The translations under genes were made by a program, and so were the position numbers. Positions 16,483 through 25,929 of a stretch of 64,000 nucleotides of DNA are shown here, in pieces. The DNA comes from an uncultured Eubacteriales bacterium (lineage in GTDB: Bacteria; Bacillota; Clostridia; Oscillospirales; Acutalibacteraceae), in assembly GCA_934456435.1 (NCBI GenBank), contig CAKSHH010000002.1, positions 166,046-230,045 on the forward strand, read 5' to 3'. How positions within the stretch are numbered: the stretch's first letter is position 1; each line of letters starts with the position of its first letter. The notes beneath the pieces are model-generated. The model was not told where the DNA came from and searched no databases. It saw only the letters and a list, made by a program, of their open reading frames with translations.

Positions 16483-18009
16483 TTATGAAAAAAGTGAAAA
16501 GTCGATAACGTTGTACGGGGCTCTCCAGGCGGAGTCCTCGCTGAGGAAATAAATTTTGTTGCTTGCGGCTCTGTTATCGGTCAGCTCCGTCATTTGCTCT
16601 GAGCTGAGAGGCTCAAATGTGCATTTGTCGAAGTCAACAAAGGTGTATCTGAAATGACCGAAGAACATAACCTGAAAGACGCAGGCGAAAGCGCAGAGCA
16701 CAAGCACAAGGCTTTTCTGCACGGACTGCGGCGACAGCTTTCGGTTCGGCTTTTTCAGCGTTAGACACTCCCTGAAATCCGCGTACATATTTCTCAGTGT
16801 ATATATAATGAAAAACATAAACGTCGTTGTGCCGCAGAGACAGCATCTTTTCGGCGCCGATATGGCGGCGGACATCATAATCTGTGAGCCGACGGCAAGA
16901 ATAACGCTTGCGCTGACGACAAATTCCTTGCGCTCGGTGTATATCTTTATGGTTACATAACACAGGGAAACGGTGAAAACGAAAAGATATGCGAACCAAA
17001 AAATGCAGTACGCAGTGTTGAAGCCGTGCGAGAATTTGATGTTGCTGTCAAGCAGGGTGTGGTGAAGCTGCAAAACAAGCTTGCAGGTGAAATTCAAAAT
17101 GTTTGCCGCGGTGAGAAAGACTATCGCAGGAACGGTAATCTTTGAAGAAAGACCGCGATCATTTTTGAATTTGTAAAGCCAGTAGCAGACCCCGAAGGTT
17201 ATCATCGACATAAAGAATACCATGCCGAGATTGTCAATCCAGTTTTTCCTGAGAAGCTTGATAAGGTTTATGCCGTAATTGAGAAGTCCGTGGGTACCCT
17301 GGTCGTTGATCCTGATGCTGATACCGGGCGAAAGCATAACCGTTGCATAGCCTGCCGCGGCAAGAATCGTACATATTATATATACGATACTCGGCTTTTT
17401 CTTTTTGAACACTTCGTCGAGCGTCAGCAGGAAAAACCAGCCTATGCACATTATGCCGACCTGTTCCGTTGTTGCGCCGCAGAGCAGGGCAAGCGGAATG
17501 AGAGCAGGTGATTCGGGCTTCTTTCGGCTGAGATACATAATCGCGAGCAGGAAAAGCGTCGGATAAAAGTAGTTAAACGAACCGGTCAGCCAGTAAATGG
17601 AGTAGGTGTAGATATTCACTATCGTCATAAAGAAGAATATGACGGTCATTACGGCGGAGCGGTACTGCTCCCGCGCGGCAGAAGCCATTTTGGCAATCAG
17701 GTCGCAGTAAGCAACCAGTCCTGCCACGGTGAGTATCTTCCACAGTACAAACGTAAACTTGTTTCTCAGCATCAGTATGACAAAGACGTGGACGAGCAAA
17801 CGCCCGTTTTCAGCCATATAGTGCCATTTAAGATACTGAAGTATAACAGACGGTGAACAAACGGCAACCTGTCGGTAATGGAAGTCGTCGGCGGCAATTT
17901 CTGTCTTGAAGGTGAAATATGCGCTGACAAGCACGAACAGGAGCATAGCAAACAAATGATAGTTTCTGAAAATAAAATCTTTCAGATTTGAGCTTTTTCT
18001 AAGCCCCAT
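16483..18009 (-). CDS. DUF6056-like polytopic membrane protein
   Basis: The 508-residue membrane protein has about ten or more hydrophobic segments. An early acidic-aromatic patch, TEIAADDFHYRQ (about 50-62), lies in the first extracellular loop, where GT-C type glycosyltransferases carry their catalytic acidic residues. Conserved-looking loops YWLTGSFNYFYPTLF and ATTEQVGIMC follow. The pattern fits DUF6056 proteins, suspected lipid-linked sugar glycosyltransferases (inference). It lies 31 bases after the gyrA stop, so it probably rides on the gyrase transcript. Confidence 0.75.
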   Translation of the reverse strand: MGLRKSSNLKDFIFRNYHLFAMLLFVLVSAYFTFKTEIAADDFHYRQVAVCSPSVILQYLKWHYMAENGRLLVHVFVILMLRNKFTFVLWKILTVAGLVAYCDLIAKMASAAREQYRSAVMTVIFFFMTIVNIYTYSIYWLTGSFNYFYPTLFLLAIMYLSRKKPESPALIPLALLCGATTEQVGIMCIGWFFLLTLDEVFKKKKPSIVYIICTILAAAGYATVMLSPGISIRINDQGTHGLLNYGINLIKLLRKNWIDNLGMVFFMSMITFGVCYWLYKFKNDRGLSSKITVPAIVFLTAANILNFTCKLVLQLHHTLLDSNIKFSHGFNTAYCIFWFAYLFVFTVSLCYVTIKIYTERKEFVVSASVILAVGSQIMMSAAISAPKRCCLCGTTTFMFFIIYTLRNMYADFRECLTLKKPNRKLSPQSVQKSLVLVLCAFACVFQVMFFGHFRYTFVDFDKCTFEPLSSEQMTELTDNRAASNKIYFLSEDSAWRAPYNVIDFSLFS

Positions 18010-18040
18010 AGGCGCCTCCTACATTACTTTTGTGTTTCGA

Positions 18041-20566
18041 TTATTCCTCGGTCTGCTCGGAAGTTTCGGTTGATTCGGCGGATTCTTCAGCCGCAGTTTC
18101 CTCTTCTTCCGCTTTTTCAACAGGAGTCAGCGTGACAATCTTCTCGCCCTCGGTTACACGCATTACGCGGACACCCTTTGACGGACGGGCAAACTTGCTG
18201 ATTCCGTCGGCAGGGATACGAATGATAATGCCGTCCGAGGCGATGAGAATAATGTCGTTGTCGTCGCTGACGGATGTGACAGCGGCAACGTCGCCGTTCT
18301 TTTCTGTGTGGTAGTTGATAAGACCCTTGCCGCCTCTGGACTGAACGCGGTAATTGTCAAAGTCGCTGATACGTCCGAAGCCCGTTTCGCTGACGGTGAG
18401 GATGGACTTGCCCTCCTCAACTGTCGCAACGCCGATAACCTCGTCGCCCTCGCCGAGTTCGATTGCCTTAACACCTCGCGCGGTTCTGCCGATCGGTCGT
18501 GCGTCGTTCTCGTTGAAGCGGATGGACATACCTTTCTTGGTCGCAACGATGATATCGTCGTTGCCCTTTGTCATCTTTACCCATGCGAGCTCGTCGCCCT
18601 CATCAAGAGTTATGGCGATAACGCCCGTGCGGCGGATATTTGAATATTCGCTGACTGCCGAACGCTTGATAATGCCGTTGCGGGTAAACATACAGAGATA
18701 TTTGTAATCGTCTCCTCTGCCGCAATTCATTGAAGAGATTGTCTCTCCGCTTTCAAGCGGAAGCAGGTTGACTATATTCATACCCTTGCTGGTTCTTGAA
18801 CCCTCAGGAATCTCATAGCCCTTGAGTCTGAACGTTCTGCCCTTTGAGGTGAAGAATGCGATATGGTCATGGGTCGAAGCGGTGAACATTGTCTTGACAA
18901 TGTCGTCCTCACGCCTTGTAAGACCCTTGATTCCCTTGCCGCCTCTGCGCTGTGTCTGATACTCCGACATAGGGATACGCTTGATGTAGCCGAAGTCGGT
19001 CAGGGTGAATACGCAGGTTTCCTCAGGGATAAGGTCCTCGATATCAACCTCGCCGGAAACATTCATGATCTCCGTGCGGCGGTCGTCGCCGTACTTGTCG
19101 GCAATTTCCATGGCCTCAGCCTTGACAAGACCGAGAAGCTTGTGCTCGTCGCCGAGAAGTTCGAGGAACTCGGCAATTTTTGCCTTGAGCTCGGCAAGCT
19201 CGTCCTCAATTTTGATTCTTTCAAGACCTGTCAACTGACCGAGACGCATCTGAACGATAGCCTGAGCCTGAATTTCATCGAGTCCGAAGCGCGTCATAAG
19301 TGCTTCCTTGCCTTCGTTGACGCTCTTTGAATTACGAAGAATATTGATAACCTCGTCGATGAAATCAAGAGCGGTGAGGAGACCTTCAAGTATATGGGCT
19401 CTGTCCTGAGCTTTTTTGAGGTCATACTGAGTTCTTCTCGTTACAACCTCTTTCTGGAAGTCGATATAATTCTGAAGAATATCCTTAAGTGTAAGAATCT
19501 TCGGCTCTCCGTTGACAATCGCAAGCAGAATAACGCCGAACGTTGTCTGGAGCTGAGTGTAGGAATAAAGCTGGTTGAGAACGACCTGCGGATTTGCATC
19601 ACGCTTGAGGTCGATCGAAATGTGCATACCTGCCTTGGAGGAATAGTCGTTGATGTCGGAGATACCCTCGATCTTCTTGTCCTTAACAAGGTCGGCAATG
19701 CTCTCGATAAGTCGAGCTTTATTAACGTTATAGGGAATTTCGGTGACTTTTATCTCAAAGCGGCCGTTCTTTTTCTCAACAATTTCCGCACGGGCACGGA
19801 CAACGATTTTGCCGCGGCCTGTCGCATAGGCGGCTCTCATTCCCGAACGACCCATGATGATGCCGTAGGTCGGGAAGTCGGGTCCCTTGATATGCTCCAT
19901 AAGCTCGTCGAGCGAAGCGTCGGGATTGTCGATGAGACAGCACATTCCGTCGATTACCTCACGCAGGTTGTGCGGCGGAATGTTTGTTGCCATACCGACG
20001 GCGATACCCATTGAACCGTTTACGAGAATGTTCGGGAAACGGGAGGGGAGAACAGTCGGCTCCTTGAGTCTGTCATCGTAGTTTGTTGTGAAATCTATTG
20101 TATCCTTGTCGATATCGGTCAGCATCTTAAGAGCCATTTTGCTCATTCTTGACTCGGTATATCGGTAAGCAGCCGGCGGGTCGCCGTCGATCGAACCGAA
20201 GTTACCGTGACCGTCAACAAGAGTGTATCTCATTGAGAAGTTCTGGGCAAGACGAACCATTGCGTCGTAAACGGAAGCGTCACCGTGGGGATGATAGCGA
20301 CCGAGAACGGAACCGACGGTGTCGGCACACTTACGGTAAGCCTTGTCGGGTGTCAGGTTGTTTTCATACATTGTATAAAGGATACGGCGGTGAACGGGTT
20401 TGAGACCGTCGCGCACGTCGGGCAATGCACGGGAAACGATAACCGACATTGAGTAGTCAAGGAAAGCTTTTCTGACTTCCTTGTTGATATCTACATTATA
20501 TATAGTGGTATTCTCCAGATTTTCCTTGAAGTTTTCGTCCGGATGATAACCGTCTTGCTTAGCCAT
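18041..20566 (-). CDS. gyrA: DNA gyrase subunit A
   Basis: This 841-residue subunit breaks and rejoins DNA in the gyrase A2B2 complex. The N-terminal breakage-reunion domain has SRALPDVRDGLKPVHRRIL, the quinolone-resistance region around HPHGDASVYD, and the catalytic tyrosine in AAYRYTESRM. The C-terminal beta-pinwheel (about 510-800) carries the gyrase-specific box QRRGGKG, which separates it from ParC. The last 20 residues are very acidic (EKAEEEETAAEESAES). It lies 15 bases downstream of gyrB with its own ribosome site. Confidence 0.98.
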   Translation of the reverse strand: MAKQDGYHPDENFKENLENTTIYNVDINKEVRKAFLDYSMSVIVSRALPDVRDGLKPVHRRILYTMYENNLTPDKAYRKCADTVGSVLGRYHPHGDASVYDAMVRLAQNFSMRYTLVDGHGNFGSIDGDPPAAYRYTESRMSKMALKMLTDIDKDTIDFTTNYDDRLKEPTVLPSRFPNILVNGSMGIAVGMATNIPPHNLREVIDGMCCLIDNPDASLDELMEHIKGPDFPTYGIIMGRSGMRAAYATGRGKIVVRARAEIVEKKNGRFEIKVTEIPYNVNKARLIESIADLVKDKKIEGISDINDYSSKAGMHISIDLKRDANPQVVLNQLYSYTQLQTTFGVILLAIVNGEPKILTLKDILQNYIDFQKEVVTRRTQYDLKKAQDRAHILEGLLTALDFIDEVINILRNSKSVNEGKEALMTRFGLDEIQAQAIVQMRLGQLTGLERIKIEDELAELKAKIAEFLELLGDEHKLLGLVKAEAMEIADKYGDDRRTEIMNVSGEVDIEDLIPEETCVFTLTDFGYIKRIPMSEYQTQRRGGKGIKGLTRREDDIVKTMFTASTHDHIAFFTSKGRTFRLKGYEIPEGSRTSKGMNIVNLLPLESGETISSMNCGRGDDYKYLCMFTRNGIIKRSAVSEYSNIRRTGVIAITLDEGDELAWVKMTKGNDDIIVATKKGMSIRFNENDARPIGRTARGVKAIELGEGDEVIGVATVEEGKSILTVSETGFGRISDFDNYRVQSRGGKGLINYHTEKNGDVAAVTSVSDDNDIILIASDGIIIRIPADGISKFARPSKGVRVMRVTEGEKIVTLTPVEKAEEEETAAEESAESTETSEQTEE

Positions 20567-20581
20567 ATCTGTTTCCCTCCT

Positions 20582-22579
20582 TTATACATCAAGATTCTGA
20601 ACGTACTTGGCGTTCTTTTCTATGAAATCACGGCGCGGCTCAACCTTGTCACCCATGAGAATGGAGAAGGTTTCGTCCGCTTCCATTGCGTCCTCAAGAG
20701 TGACGCGGAGCATGATTCTTGTTTTCGGGTCCATGGTGGTCTCCCAAAGCTGAATGGGATCCATCTCACCGAGACCTTTGTATCGCTGAATATCACAGCC
20801 GCCGCCCATTTCCTCCGTGAGTCTGTCGCGCTCTTCGTCGGAGAAAGCGTAAACGTGCTTTTTACCCTTGCTGACCTTGAAAAGAGGCGGCTGGGCGAGA
20901 TAAACGTGACCCGTGTCGAGCAGAGGTCTCATATATCTGAAGAAGAATGTGAGCAGAAGCGTTCTGATATGAGCACCGTCGACATCGGCATCCGCCATGA
21001 TGACGACCTTGTCATATCTGAGCTTGTTTATATCGAAATCTTCGCCTATGCCCGTACCGAGAGCGGTAACAATCGGGATAAGCTTTTCGTTTGTGATAAC
21101 CTTGTCAAGACGTGACTTTTCAACGTTGAGCATCTTTCCCCAAAGAGGAAGAATAGCCTGGAACTGTCGGTCACGACCCTCCTTGGCGGAGCCGCCTGCA
21201 GAATCACCCTCGACGATGTAAAGCTCGGTGCTGTCAGCACTCTTTTCTGTGCAGTCGGCGAGTTTGCCGGGGAGTGAGTTGCTTTCGAGCGCACCCTTGC
21301 GGCGCGCGAGGTCGCGGGCTTTTCTTGCCGCTTCTCTTGCTCTTGAAGCGTCGAGAGCCTTGGAGAAGATTGCCTTTGCAACGGACGGATTTTCTTCAAA
21401 GTAGGTCATCAGCTTCTCGTAAACGAGTGATGACACGATACCGGTCATCTCCGTGTTGCCGAGCTTGCCCTTGGTCTGACCCTCGAACTGAGCCTCGGTC
21501 AGCTTAACGCTGATAACCGCGGAAAGTCCCTCACGGACATCCTCGCCGGAAAGCTTCTTGTCGCTGTCCTTGAGTATGCCGTATTTTCTGCCGTAGTCGT
21601 TGAAAACACGGGTCAAAGCGGTCTTGAAGCCTGTTTCATGAGTACCACCGTCGATTGTGTGAACGTTATTTGCAAACGAAAGGATAATTTCGTTGTAGCT
21701 GTCGTTGTATGCCATTGCAACCTCAGCGTACTTGTCGCCGACGGTTGTTGAAATGTGAATCGGGGGAGTGTGGAGCGGAGTGAGCGCACGGCTTGTGTTG
21801 ATGTATTCAACAAAGCTTGACAGGCCGCCCTCATAGCAGTAAACCTTTTCGGCAATGTTTTCGGGATCCCTTGAATCCGTCAGCTTGATCGAAAGTCCTG
21901 CGTTGAGGAATGCCGATTCACGAAGTCGTCTTTCAAGCACGTCAAAGTCATACTCGGTCGTTTCAGTAAAGATTTCGGGGTCGGGCTTGAAGCGAATGAG
22001 AGTTCCCGTCTCGTCCGTGTCGCCGATTACCTTCATATCGCAAACGGCATTGCCGCGCGAGAATTTCTGATAGTGAACGTGTCCGTCACGGGAGACCTCC
22101 GCCTCCATCCACTCGGAAAGAGCATTAACGACGGACGAGCCGACGCCGTGCAGACCGCCGGAAACCTTGTAGCCGCTTCCGCCGAACTTGCCGCCTGCGT
22201 GCAGAACGGTCAAAACAACGGTCAGGGTGGGGATACCCATCTTCTCGTGCATTGCAACGGGAATACCGCGGCCGTTATCGCGGACGGAAATAATATTGCC
22301 GGGGAGGATTTCAACCTCGATGTGGGTACAGAAGCCGGCAAGAGCCTCGTCGATCGAGTTGTCGACGATCTCATAGACAAGGTGATGCAGTCCTCTCGGA
22401 CCTGTCGATCCGATGTACATACCCGGTCTTTTGCGGACAGCCTCAAGACCCTCAAGAACCTGTATCTGATCGGCACCGTATTCCTCGGTGACGACCGTGT
22501 CCATAGCCTCGTCAAGCAGCTCTTCACCGCTTACCTCTGCTACGGCAATTATAGGTTCGTTTTTTTCTTCGTTTGCCAC
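20582..22579 (-). CDS. gyrB: DNA gyrase subunit B
   Basis: This 665-residue ATPase subunit of gyrase starts with an acidic extension of about 35 residues before the conserved LEGLEAVRKRPGMYIGST. The GHKL ATPase residues follow (VDNSIDEALAGF, DNGRGIPV, GLHGVGSSVVNALS). The TOPRIM domain carries EGDSAGGSAKEGRDR and MADADVDGAHI, and the tail has the GDKVEPRRDFIEKNA motif. Length is normal for a Firmicutes GyrB without insertion. It begins two bases after the upstream unknown gene, which strongly suggests coupling. Confidence 0.98.
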   Translation of the reverse strand: MANEEKNEPIIAVAEVSGEELLDEAMDTVVTEEYGADQIQVLEGLEAVRKRPGMYIGSTGPRGLHHLVYEIVDNSIDEALAGFCTHIEVEILPGNIISVRDNGRGIPVAMHEKMGIPTLTVVLTVLHAGGKFGGSGYKVSGGLHGVGSSVVNALSEWMEAEVSRDGHVHYQKFSRGNAVCDMKVIGDTDETGTLIRFKPDPEIFTETTEYDFDVLERRLRESAFLNAGLSIKLTDSRDPENIAEKVYCYEGGLSSFVEYINTSRALTPLHTPPIHISTTVGDKYAEVAMAYNDSYNEIILSFANNVHTIDGGTHETGFKTALTRVFNDYGRKYGILKDSDKKLSGEDVREGLSAVISVKLTEAQFEGQTKGKLGNTEMTGIVSSLVYEKLMTYFEENPSVAKAIFSKALDASRAREAARKARDLARRKGALESNSLPGKLADCTEKSADSTELYIVEGDSAGGSAKEGRDRQFQAILPLWGKMLNVEKSRLDKVITNEKLIPIVTALGTGIGEDFDINKLRYDKVVIMADADVDGAHIRTLLLTFFFRYMRPLLDTGHVYLAQPPLFKVSKGKKHVYAFSDEERDRLTEEMGGGCDIQRYKGLGEMDPIQLWETTMDPKTRIMLRVTLEDAMEADETFSILMGDKVEPRRDFIEKNAKYVQNLDV

Positions 22580-22581
22580 GG

Positions 22582-23451
22582 TTAATTACCTCCGTTCAGT
22601 GTGTTCATAAAAGAGGGTGTCTTTTTCTGCTTTTTGGGCTTGTAGAGGGGCGGATGCTCCAGCTTTGCCCTGACGGACGACTTTCTGAGAAGCTTGTTCG
22701 TCTCGATAACGGAAAGCGTCATATCGTCCATGTAGTCAACGCAGTTCGCCAGTAGCTTTTCGTCGTCATAGAGCGAGCCGAGGATAGTTACCACGATAAC
22801 GCTCTGAGTCTGATTTGTGCCGTCGTTATATATTTCGTTGAACATATTGAAAAGTTTTCTCATCTGGATAGGATCATTGCGCTGAACAGTCTCGCGAACC
22901 TTTGCGTTGCCGTAGTTGAGGAAAAAGTCGTCGGCAAGGAACTCACCGTATTTTGTGACGTTCGCCCTGTAAACCTCCTTGAGTTCGGGGTAGATAACAA
23001 CGAATCTGCTTCCGAGCGTGTTGAGGTCATAGTATGCCGCGCCGCTCTTGGCTTCCGCCTTGGAAACGGGCTGAGGCAGTTTTTTGGAACCCTTGTCCTT
23101 TTTGCCGTAGGTCTCGTTGATGCCGTCGCAGAAGTCGTTGACAAGGTACTTGATTTCCTTGTTGTCGGCGGTTTCGGGATTGAAAAGCGTCATTGTGATG
23201 CGCTTGTAATCGTCGTCAACAGCCGTATCCGCCTGTGACTGAGCGCATAAAAGGGATATCTTTCCCTCAAGAAATTCAATCTTCGCCGAACCCTTTTTGC
23301 CCGTGTAGGTGAGTATTGTCGCGCCGTTCTTTGTTACGACGGGGACAGCTCCCTTTTCGACGGAATCGGGTATTACGACGCTAAAGCCGTGATCGTTCAT
23401 CGTGCTCTCAACGCCCTTTATTATCAAACCGTAAGCTTCGTTAAGTTCCAT
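22582..23451 (-). CDS. Conserved hypothetical protein directly upstream of gyrB
   Basis: The 289-residue soluble protein has no recognised domain, signal or membrane segment. The N-terminal half is a mixed alpha/beta region (MELNEAYGLIIKGVESTMND, ILTYTGKKGSAKIEFLEGKI). The middle has a basic linker (GKKDKGSKKLPQPVSKAEAKSG), and the C-terminal half is helical (VRETVQRNDPIQMRKLFNMFNEIY...LIETNKLLRK type), ending in the basic Pro/Lys-rich tail PPLYKPKKQKKTPSF. It is first in the gyrB-gyrA transcript, with an AAGGAG ribosome site and two bases to gyrB. Location hints at a chromosome or topology role, but nothing in the sequence proves it. Confidence 0.8.
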   Translation of the reverse strand: MELNEAYGLIIKGVESTMNDHGFSVVIPDSVEKGAVPVVTKNGATILTYTGKKGSAKIEFLEGKISLLCAQSQADTAVDDDYKRITMTLFNPETADNKEIKYLVNDFCDGINETYGKKDKGSKKLPQPVSKAEAKSGAAYYDLNTLGSRFVVIYPELKEVYRANVTKYGEFLADDFFLNYGNAKVRETVQRNDPIQMRKLFNMFNEIYNDGTNQTQSVIVVTILGSLYDDEKLLANCVDYMDDMTLSVIETNKLLRKSSVRAKLEHPPLYKPKKQKKTPSFMNTLNGGN

Positions 23452-23504
23452 ATCTTGTTCTCCTTAAAATAAGCATAATATACTACTGTACATATTTAAG
23501 AATG

Positions 23505-23533
23505 ATTATATCATATAAATGTATTTTTGTCAC
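23505..23533 (-). promoter_or_regulatory. Promoter of the gyrBA transcript
   Basis: Reading leftward, GTGACA (23528-23533), 17 bases, then a perfect TATAAT (23505-23510), 54 bases before the start codon at 23451. Confidence 0.65.
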
Positions 23534-23583
23534 TATTTTTTTGCAAATTTGTACAGATAAATATAAGGGAAAAGTTATTTTTC

Positions 23584-23622
23584 TTGACTTGATTTGACTA
23601 TTATGATAACATAATCTAATGT
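23584..23622 (+). promoter_or_regulatory. Promoter region of ddl (two overlapping candidates)
   Basis: TTGACT occurs twice (23584 and 23594). Each is 17 bases from a plausible -10: TAACAT at 23607 and TAATGT at 23617. Which is used cannot be told by eye. The small palindrome CGCCG/CGGCG at 23639-23657 lies in the leader. Confidence 0.45.
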
Positions 23623-23703
23623 GTATAGGTATGGTAAACGCCGATTAACATACGGCGCGATTACCGATAATTACTGCGAATATTATTTTAGGATGTGACT
23701 CCA

Positions 23704-24774
23704 ATGAAAAATGCGCTTATTCTTTTCGGCGGCGTATCGAGCGAGCATGACGTTTCGGTCGTTTCCGCATGTTCCGTAATCGCGAACACACCGAAAGACA
23801 AATACAACCTTATCCTTATCGGAATAACTAAGGACGGCCGCTGGTTCAAGTATGACGGCGACGTTGCAAAGCTCCCTGAGGACAAATGGCTTGAGGACGA
23901 AATGGCTCTCACGAAGGCTGTCCTTTCTCCTGACCGTGAGGATCACGGAATCCTTGTTTTCGGCGAGGACGGAATCGAAAAAATACATATTGATGTTGTA
24001 TTCCCCGTGCTTCACGGCAAGAACGGCGAGGACGGAACGATTCAGGGCTTCCTCCAGGTTGCCGGAATCCCCTTTGTCGGCTGTGACGCGCTTTCCTCCG
24101 CTTGCTGTATGGATAAGGAAATAACAAATACTCTTGCCGATGCCGCAGGTATTCCGCAGGCAAAGTGGCTCGGCTACACAAAATATGAATACGACAAGGC
24201 TTCTGAGGAGTACATTAAAAAGGCTGAGGATTATCTCGGATTCCCGATTTTTGTCAAGCCGGCAAACGCAGGCTCGTCGGTCGGTGTAACCAAGGCTGTT
24301 GACGTTGATTCGCTTAAAAAGGCGATTGACAAGGCTTTCAAGGAGGACAGCAAAATCGTCCTTGAAGAGGGCGTTGACGGCATGGAGGTTGAGTGTGCGG
24401 TTCTCGGCAACGAGGAGCCGATAGCTTCAATTTGCGGCGAGATAGTTCCGTGCAACGATTTCTATGATTACGAGGCAAAGTACATCAACCCGTCAAGCGA
24501 GCTTCACATTCCGGCAAGACTGCCGCAGGAGAAGATCGACGAGGTAAGAGCGGCGGCTTGCAACGCATACAAGGCATTCGGCTGCAGCGGACTTGCAAGA
24601 GTCGATTTCTTTGTAAGACACAGCGACGGCAAGGTAATGCTCAACGAGCCGAACACGATTCCGGGATTCACTTCAATCTCAATGTATCCCAAGATGTTTG
24701 CCGCGTCGGGTATTCCATACAGCGAACTGATTGACAGACTTCTCACGCTTGCCATGGAGAAGTGGGACAGATGA
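23704..24774 (+). CDS. ddl: D-alanine--D-alanine ligase
   Basis: This 356-residue ATP-grasp enzyme makes the D-Ala-D-Ala dipeptide for peptidoglycan. The N-terminal lobe has LFGGVSSEHDVSVVSA, the centre has KPANAGSSVGVTKA (serine loop), and the omega-loop region DYEAKY keeps the Lys-Tyr pair of D-Ala-D-Ala ligases. The C-terminal metal and nucleotide site is NEPNTIPGFTSISMYPK. The ATG at 23704 is preferred over a GTG three codons upstream because AGGATG lies eight bases before it and the strand MKNALILFGG begins there. The stop overlaps the next gene by four bases (ATGA). Confidence 0.95.
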   Translation: MKNALILFGGVSSEHDVSVVSACSVIANTPKDKYNLILIGITKDGRWFKYDGDVAKLPEDKWLEDEMALTKAVLSPDREDHGILVFGEDGIEKIHIDVVFPVLHGKNGEDGTIQGFLQVAGIPFVGCDALSSACCMDKEITNTLADAAGIPQAKWLGYTKYEYDKASEEYIKKAEDYLGFPIFVKPANAGSSVGVTKAVDVDSLKKAIDKAFKEDSKIVLEEGVDGMEVECAVLGNEEPIASICGEIVPCNDFYDYEAKYINPSSELHIPARLPQEKIDEVRAAACNAYKAFGCSGLARVDFFVRHSDGKVMLNEPNTIPGFTSISMYPKMFAASGIPYSELIDRLLTLAMEKWDR

Positions 24775-25181
24775 ATTGCCTGATTACGATTCACGATATG
24801 CACCTGACGGACGGCAAACCCGAACGTTCCGAGATGATAACCAATGCCGATATTGAGGGCAGTGCCGAGAGCTACACGGTGAGATATCGTGAGCAGTCGG
24901 AGGAGATGAAAGGCTGCAACACCTGCATAAAGGTTGTCGGCGGAAAGTGCGTTGAAATTGTCCGTGAGGGTGCGTACAACACGGTTATGAAAATCGAAAA
25001 GGGCAAGCGGAATGTCTGCTGTTATTCAACCCCCGTGGGTAACATTTTTATGGGAATTTCAGCCAATATGGTAGCCTCCGAATTTGTGAACGACAGGCTC
25101 AGAAAGCTTGAATTTGCGTATGAGCTTGATGCTGACGGAAGTCTGCTTAGCAAAAACCGAATCCGCATAACAGCGGAGTGA
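24771..25181 (+). CDS. DUF1934-family beta-barrel protein
   Basis: The 136-residue protein is strand-rich: MNCLITIHDMHLTDGK, ESYTVRYREQSEEMKGCNTCIKV, YNTVMKIEKGKRNVCCYSTPVGNIFMGI, then KLEFAYELDADGSLLSKNRI. This fits the DUF1934 (YwiB-like) small beta-barrel family, function unknown. It overlaps ddl by ATGA, so it is translated with it. No terminator is visible after its stop; the repeat-filled gap follows. Confidence 0.75.
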   Translation: MNCLITIHDMHLTDGKPERSEMITNADIEGSAESYTVRYREQSEEMKGCNTCIKVVGGKCVEIVREGAYNTVMKIEKGKRNVCCYSTPVGNIFMGISANMVASEFVNDRLRKLEFAYELDADGSLLSKNRIRITAE

Positions 25182-25375
25182 AAAATAAGTACGGTTTAAG
25201 TTATTAAATATACTGTCTTTTAGCAGTCTTCACCTTGAGGACAAAGTCGTTGATTTAAGGTTTTTCTTTTCAGAATTTATCAAAGCTTGACGTAGGGCAC
25301 GATGCCTACATCGTGCCGTGAGTCATTTAAATATTGATAATCACTTATTTCTTTATCCCCTCCGTCAAGATAGAC

Positions 25376-25460
25376 TTTAGATATTAGATTGTAGATGTTA
25401 GATGCGGATAAATAAAAAGGCAAAATCTACCGTATCTAATATCTAAAATCTAACGTCTAC
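25376..25460. repeat. Interleaved inverted repeats (A-B-A'-B')
   Basis: TTTAGATATTAGAT (25376-25389) is perfectly complemented by ATCTAATATCTAAA (25434-25447). GTAGATGTTAGAT (25391-25403) is complemented by ATCTAACGTCTAC (25448-25460) with one G-T type change. The two pairs cross over each other, and A and B themselves look like diverged copies of one unit. Confidence 0.65.
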
Positions 25461-25559
25461 CGTATACAATCTATTTCGACACCTCCCCTTGACCTCAATC
25501 AAAGGGAGGCTGAGGTTCGTGCAAGGTATTTTAGATTTATATAATTTGCTTTGTTTTTT

Positions 25560-25632
25560 AGCTGATTTTTCTTGCCTCCATCTGATGAGGGAGGTGGCAC
25601 GGCGAAGCCGTGACGGAGGGAGAGAAAATGCT
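25560..25632 (+). repeat. Dispersed repeat, copy 1
   Basis: A block including CCTCCATCTGATGAGGGAGG and GGCACGGCGAAGCCGTGAC recurs almost unchanged, in the opposite orientation, at about 57030-57104. Both are AT-flanked and noncoding. GGCACGGC/GCCGTG is itself a hairpin. Confidence 0.8.
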
Positions 25633-25929
25633 TATTACCGACTTTATGAGAAGAACTTTTATAAACAATATCATTTGAACTACCCCTCAGTCGGCTGTGC
25701 CGACAGCGTCTCGCTGCGGCTCGGTCACGCTCCGGCTCTGACAGTCCACCGGACTGTCATTCACTACCGTCGCGCCGCTTCGCTACCTGACAAGGTGAGC
25801 CAAGATAGATTTGTTGCTGACATTCTATTGCCTCCCCTCAAAGCGGAAGCATAGGTAAATTACTTCTATTTGGTAATTATCACATAAACTAAGATCGTAA
25901 AATTCCTCAAACCGAAAGGAATGATGTAA

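Larger units (their letters stand above)
25182..25929. repeat. Noncoding repeat mosaic between DUF1934 gene and argS
   Basis: This 748-base gap has no convincing gene. It contains an arm pair with GGGCACGATGCC/CATCGTGCC (about 25293-25318), the interleaved repeats of 25376-25460, CCTCCCCTTGA/TCAAAGGGAGG (25482-25512), the conserved repeat of 25560-25632, and a run of short palindromes such as GACAGTCC/GGACTGTC (about 25738-25760). An open frame at 25489-25854 crosses these repeats and is not credible as a gene. Confidence 0.7.

Noticed and set aside
25489..25854. Short open frame in the repeat gap, sharing translated sequence with one at 56835-57074
   Set aside because: The shared stretch is the dispersed DNA repeat read on equivalent strands, not a protein family; no ribosome site is present and palindromes fill the frame.
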